NCBI RefSeq assembly: GCF_002979475.1
Contig: NZ_PCOY01000026.1
Span: 1-53,220 of the forward strand
Direction of reading: 5' to 3'
DNA from: Microbacterium sp. MYb62
GTDB lineage: Bacteria; Actinomycetota; Actinomycetes; Actinomycetales; Microbacteriaceae
DNA length: 53,220 nucleotides
The translations under genes and the position numbers were made by a program. Positions 50,638 through 53,220 of this stretch are shown here, one piece after another (position 1 is the stretch's first letter; each line of letters begins with the position of its first letter). Below the pieces are notes generated by a model. The model saw only the letters and a program-made list of their open reading frames with translations, did no database searches and was not told the DNA's origin.

Positions 50638-51432
50638 ATGCCGTTCACTCCCAGTCACGCACTCGTCGCGCTGCCGTTCGTGAGGACGCCGCTGGTGCCC
50701 GCTGCGATCGCGATCGGCGCCATGACGCCGGACCTGCCGCTGTTCGTGCGCGGCATCGGGCTGAACTACTCGTTCACGCACACCTTCGGCAATGTGCTGT
50801 GGACGGCGCTTCTCGCCTTCGCCCTGTTCCTGGTGTGGCGCGTCGTCCTGCGTCCGGCGGTTCCCGCGCTCGCTCCGGTGTGGCTCGCGCGACGTCTCCC
50901 CGAGGACTGGACCGAGCGTGGTGTCACGGCCGCGGGGGCGGCGGTCGGCGTCGGGCAGAAGCACTCGTACCCGATCCTGCTCGCGGTATCGTTCGTGATC
51001 GGCGTGCTCTCGCACATCCTGTGGGACCTCTTCACGCACGAGGGGCGCGCGGGTGTGGAGCTGCTCCCCGGCCTCGATGCGATGTGGGGTCCGCTTCCCG
51101 GATTCAAATGGCTCCAGCACGGGTCGAGCGTGATCGGCCTCGTCATCATCGGGGTCTGGGCGCTGCTGTGGTTGCGTCGTCGCGATGCGCGTCCCGGCGT
51201 CACGCCGTCGCTGCCACGCGGTGTGCGTGTCGCGTGGTGGGTGTCGCTCCCGGTGATCCTCGTCGCCGCGTGGGTCGGGGGTTACGTCGCGTTCGGCCCG
51301 TTCGACGCGGAGTTCACCGTTCAGCACCTCGCCTATCGGGTGCTTCCTCCGGCATGCGCGCTCTGGGGAGCCGCCACCTTCGTGCTGTGTCTCGTGATCT
51401 CGGTGCGCGGACGTCGTCACCAGACGGGCTGA
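50638..51432 (+). CDS. DUF4184 membrane protein
   Basis: 264 residues. N-terminus MPFTPSHALVALPF and later GVLSHILWDLFTHEG with His/Asp residues typical of this family, which resembles metal-dependent membrane hydrolases. About six hydrophobic segments. Function unknown. Its 3' end overlaps the convergent CoA-transferase gene by 16 bases. Confidence 0.8.
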   Translation: MPFTPSHALVALPFVRTPLVPAAIAIGAMTPDLPLFVRGIGLNYSFTHTFGNVLWTALLAFALFLVWRVVLRPAVPALAPVWLARRLPEDWTERGVTAAGAAVGVGQKHSYPILLAVSFVIGVLSHILWDLFTHEGRAGVELLPGLDAMWGPLPGFKWLQHGSSVIGLVIIGVWALLWLRRRDARPGVTPSLPRGVRVAWWVSLPVILVAAWVGGYVAFGPFDAEFTVQHLAYRVLPPACALWGAATFVLCLVISVRGRRHQTG

Positions 51433-52805
51433 TCCGACCCCCAGGCGTGCGGCGCTTCGAACTCGAGACCCGCCAACGCCGGACGCGACGTGACGACGGT
51501 TCGACCGTCGACGTGGAACTGCGCGAGATGCGGCCGGAAATCCCGTTCGACGTCGGGGCCGGGTTCTCGACGACGCGGCATCCCGAGCAGCTCCGCGGCG
51601 ACGCGGCGGAGCGAGGTGCCGACATACCAGGACCCGCCTTCCCGGGAGCGACGTTCGAGCAACGTGGTCACCGCCGCCGCGAGGAGGTACCCGGCACTGT
51701 GGTCCAACGCCTGTGCGGGGAGAGCTCCGGGGCGCACGCCGTCGGGTGACTCGATGATCGCGATCCCCGACGCGGCCTGGACGAGGCTGTCGAATCCGGC
51801 GCGGTCCGGTTCCGCTGCTCCCCACGCGCTGAGCTGCGCCACGACCAGTCCCGGATGCCGGCGGGCGAGCATCTCCGGCTGCAGCCCCAGACGGGCGAGA
51901 GCGACGGGGCGGTACCCGAGGACGACGGCATCCGCCTCCGCGAGCAGCTCCTGGAAGCGGAGGGATCGGGCGTCCAGCAGTGAAGAGCGCTTGCCGTGCC
52001 CGGTGTCGAGATGCTGCCACCCGGGCTCAGGGAGGTGCGGGGGATCGATGCGCAGCACGTCGGCGCCCAGAAGTGCGAGAGTCCGGGTGCAGACCGGGCC
52101 GGCGATGACCCTGGTCAGATCCAGCACGCGGATGCCCTGCAGTGGGAGCTCGGCGCGACGCACCGCGGTCGCACGCGCGGCCCGCGAGCCCGGATGCCGT
52201 GAGGCGTCGACCCGGCGGATGTCGAGGAGAGGACCCTCGCGGAGCACCCGATCGGTGGCGGGGGTCTCGGCCGAGACCTGGACCGCCAATCCGCCGGCGC
52301 TCATGATGCCGATGACGGCATCCGCTGTCGTCCGCATGGCGAGGGCTTCGCGAACGGTGCCGGCATCCGCGTCGTCGGGCAGCAGCAGGCCCGCGCGCAG
52401 ACCGCGCGCATGATGCGGGTAGTTCCCATGCGTGCGGATCCAGCCGTCGGTCGTGCGCCAGAACCCGGAGAAGGGTGACCACACCGGGGGAGCGGAACCG
52501 TCGATCATCAGCACGCGGTCGCTCCGATAGGCGGTGGCCACCCGGTCGGGGTCGAGCGCCGCGGGGGAGCGCCCGGCCGCGAGCATGGCGGCGGCGACAC
52601 TCGCCCAGGCGAGATCTGCGGTCGCCAGCCGTGAAGGCAGCGGGACGGCGACGCCCCGGCGAGACCGCTCACCCCACGCGGGGAGGTCGAGCTCGCCCCG
52701 CACGCGATCGAGCAGTCCTTCGCCCGCCGTCGGGCGATTGATATCCCCGATACCGTCGGCTCCCGGCGGAGGCGGATGCGGCCGGTCATCCGCGGGGATA
52801 TGCAT
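51417..52805 (-). CDS. CoA-transferase family III (CaiB/BaiF) protein
   Basis: 462 residues from ATG 52805 (MHIPADDRPH), six bases after TACGAT (52812-52817 on the minus strand); a longer frame starting further upstream lacks such support. The C-terminal half has the class III core: GIRVLDLTRVIAGPVCTRTLALLGADVLRIDPP, with LDTGHGKRSSLLD and GFDSLVQAASGIA. The N-terminal half contains SGFWRTTDGWIRTHGNYPHHARGL, matching another part of the fold, which suggests a rearranged or two-lobed form. It moves CoA between organic acids; the substrate is unknown. Confidence 0.82.
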   Translation of the reverse strand: MHIPADDRPHPPPPGADGIGDINRPTAGEGLLDRVRGELDLPAWGERSRRGVAVPLPSRLATADLAWASVAAAMLAAGRSPAALDPDRVATAYRSDRVLMIDGSAPPVWSPFSGFWRTTDGWIRTHGNYPHHARGLRAGLLLPDDADAGTVREALAMRTTADAVIGIMSAGGLAVQVSAETPATDRVLREGPLLDIRRVDASRHPGSRAARATAVRRAELPLQGIRVLDLTRVIAGPVCTRTLALLGADVLRIDPPHLPEPGWQHLDTGHGKRSSLLDARSLRFQELLAEADAVVLGYRPVALARLGLQPEMLARRHPGLVVAQLSAWGAAEPDRAGFDSLVQAASGIAIIESPDGVRPGALPAQALDHSAGYLLAAAVTTLLERRSREGGSWYVGTSLRRVAAELLGMPRRREPGPDVERDFRPHLAQFHVDGRTVVTSRPALAGLEFEAPHAWGSDQPVW

Positions 52806-52872
52806 GGGGCGATCGTACTCCCGACGGTCCCAGGCCTCGGAAATCACCCGTGACCCGGAGGAAACCGACAGG

Positions 52873-52892
52873 GGGCGTGCGACGACACGCCC
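52873..52892. other. Small hairpin between CoA-transferase and rRNA promoters
   Basis: GGGCGTG, six-base loop, CACGCCC. No T-run follows. It could block read-through into the rrn promoters or be an operator. Nothing else recognisable lies in 52806-52909. Confidence 0.4.
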
Positions 52893-52909
52893 GGGCAGTA
52901 TGGCTCGAT

Positions 52910-52938
52910 TTGCCAGAACCCCGGGATCCGCGTAACTT
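52910..52938 (+). promoter_or_regulatory. rRNA operon promoter P1
   Basis: TTGCCA, 17-base spacer, TAACTT. First of three promoters. Confidence 0.55.
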
Positions 52939-53023
52939 ATTACTTGTTCGCCCCACAGGGAAGCGGAGGAGCCAAGAGCTTCACCCCCCTCAAGCGGAGA
53001 ACCACCTCCCGATCCGCTCTCAC

Positions 53024-53052
53024 TTGAGAGTTCAGGCGCTTGCGTCTAGGAT
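53024..53052 (+). promoter_or_regulatory. rRNA operon promoter P2
   Basis: TTGAGA, 17-base spacer, TAGGAT. Confidence 0.6.
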
Positions 53053-53121
53053 GGGAGATCCACCCCATCTGCGGCTGTCATCAGCTGCGCAGCGGATCGA
53101 AGATTCGCACGGCGCGCCGAT

Positions 53122-53149
53122 TTGACAAGCGAGAGAGGGTGGCTAAGAT
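53122..53149 (+). promoter_or_regulatory. rRNA operon promoter P3
   Basis: TTGACA (perfect -35), 16-base spacer, TAAGAT. The strongest-looking of the three and the one nearest the 16S gene. Confidence 0.75.
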
Positions 53150-53220
53150 AGAGAAGTTGCCCTGCGGGCCTGGCTGTGATGGCTGGGTCGTGGGAGCATC
53201 CGATCCTTGAGAACTCAACA
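53150..53220 (+). promoter_or_regulatory. rRNA leader before 16S (16S outside the window)
   Basis: It ends with CCTTGAGAACTCAACA, the element found just before 16S rRNA in many actinobacteria, with TTGAG/CTCAA able to pair (53207-53218). No 16S sequence is present. Confidence 0.8.

Noticed and set aside
52850..53125. Small open frame across the rRNA leader
   Set aside because: It runs through the three promoters and has no ribosome-binding site or family resemblance.

Overview
The window is 53 kb of very GC-rich DNA from an actinobacterium, most likely a Microbacterium-like member of the Microbacteriaceae. The basis is the actinobacterial gene order (infC-rpmI-rplT with DUF1844 divergent, lexA divergent from a LysM gene, ftsEX-smpB), DUF2510 proteins, an actinobacterial tad pilus locus, and at least 18 start codons sitting 6-9 bases after a TAnnnT -10 hexamer, which is the arrangement of leaderless transcripts. 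Species assignment is inference.

Layout: 1-5.6 kb is a Flp/tad pilus locus (tadA partial at the left edge, tadB, tadC, pilin, two TadE-like genes, one TadG-like gene). Its small pilin gene is split by a 1,075-base segment of lower GC that carries one reverse-strand DUF1254/DUF1214 gene and is bounded by a 13-base direct repeat. 5.6-7.4 kb: MFS exporter and NUDIX hydrolase on the minus strand. 7.5-8.7 kb: prfB and a strong terminator. 8.7-10.9 kb: two related DUF2510 membrane proteins. 11.1-13.6 kb: ftsE-ftsX-smpB. 13.7-15.5 kb: S9 peptidase. 15.7-17.0 kb: lexA and a divergent LysM gene resembling the SOS division inhibitors YneA and Rv2719c. 17.1-21.5 kb: hisC-hisB-hisH, hisA (priA), an SseB-like gene and a small lipoprotein. 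21.7-23.7 kb: DUF1844 gene and the infC-rpmI-rplT operon, in which infC begins with ATC behind a long structured leader. 23.7-25 kb: DUF2809 gene and a TrmH/SpoU methyltransferase.

25-28 kb is a three-gene operon of response regulator, histidine kinase and TAXI-type solute-binding lipoprotein, with no TRAP membrane subunits in the window. It is followed by a motif-rich intergenic region and a glutamate-type ABC importer (28.3-31.6 kb). Then pheST, a DUF402 gene, a set of 20-base tandem repeats and an NAD(P)-binding reductase. 37.1-40.2 kb is a TPP-riboswitch operon with thiM and a single ThiE-ThiD-TenA fusion gene. 40.2-47.1 kb is the arginine operon argCJBDFH. It is preceded by a candidate leaderless Arg-rich leader peptide and has a seven-residue mini-ORF joining argC to argJ; argR and argG are absent from it. 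47.2-52.8 kb holds DUF1349, SatD-like, membrane, tyrS, DUF4184 and CoA-transferase genes. The right end (52.85-53.22 kb) is the leader of an rRNA operon with three stacked promoters; 16S itself lies beyond the window.

Most genes are ordinary housekeeping. The observations most worth a second look are the interrupted pilin, the leaderless pattern, the Arg-rich leader peptide, the TAXI/two-component/importer region, the trifunctional thiamine enzyme, the ATC start of infC and the promoter/SOS-box overlap at the lexA neighbour.
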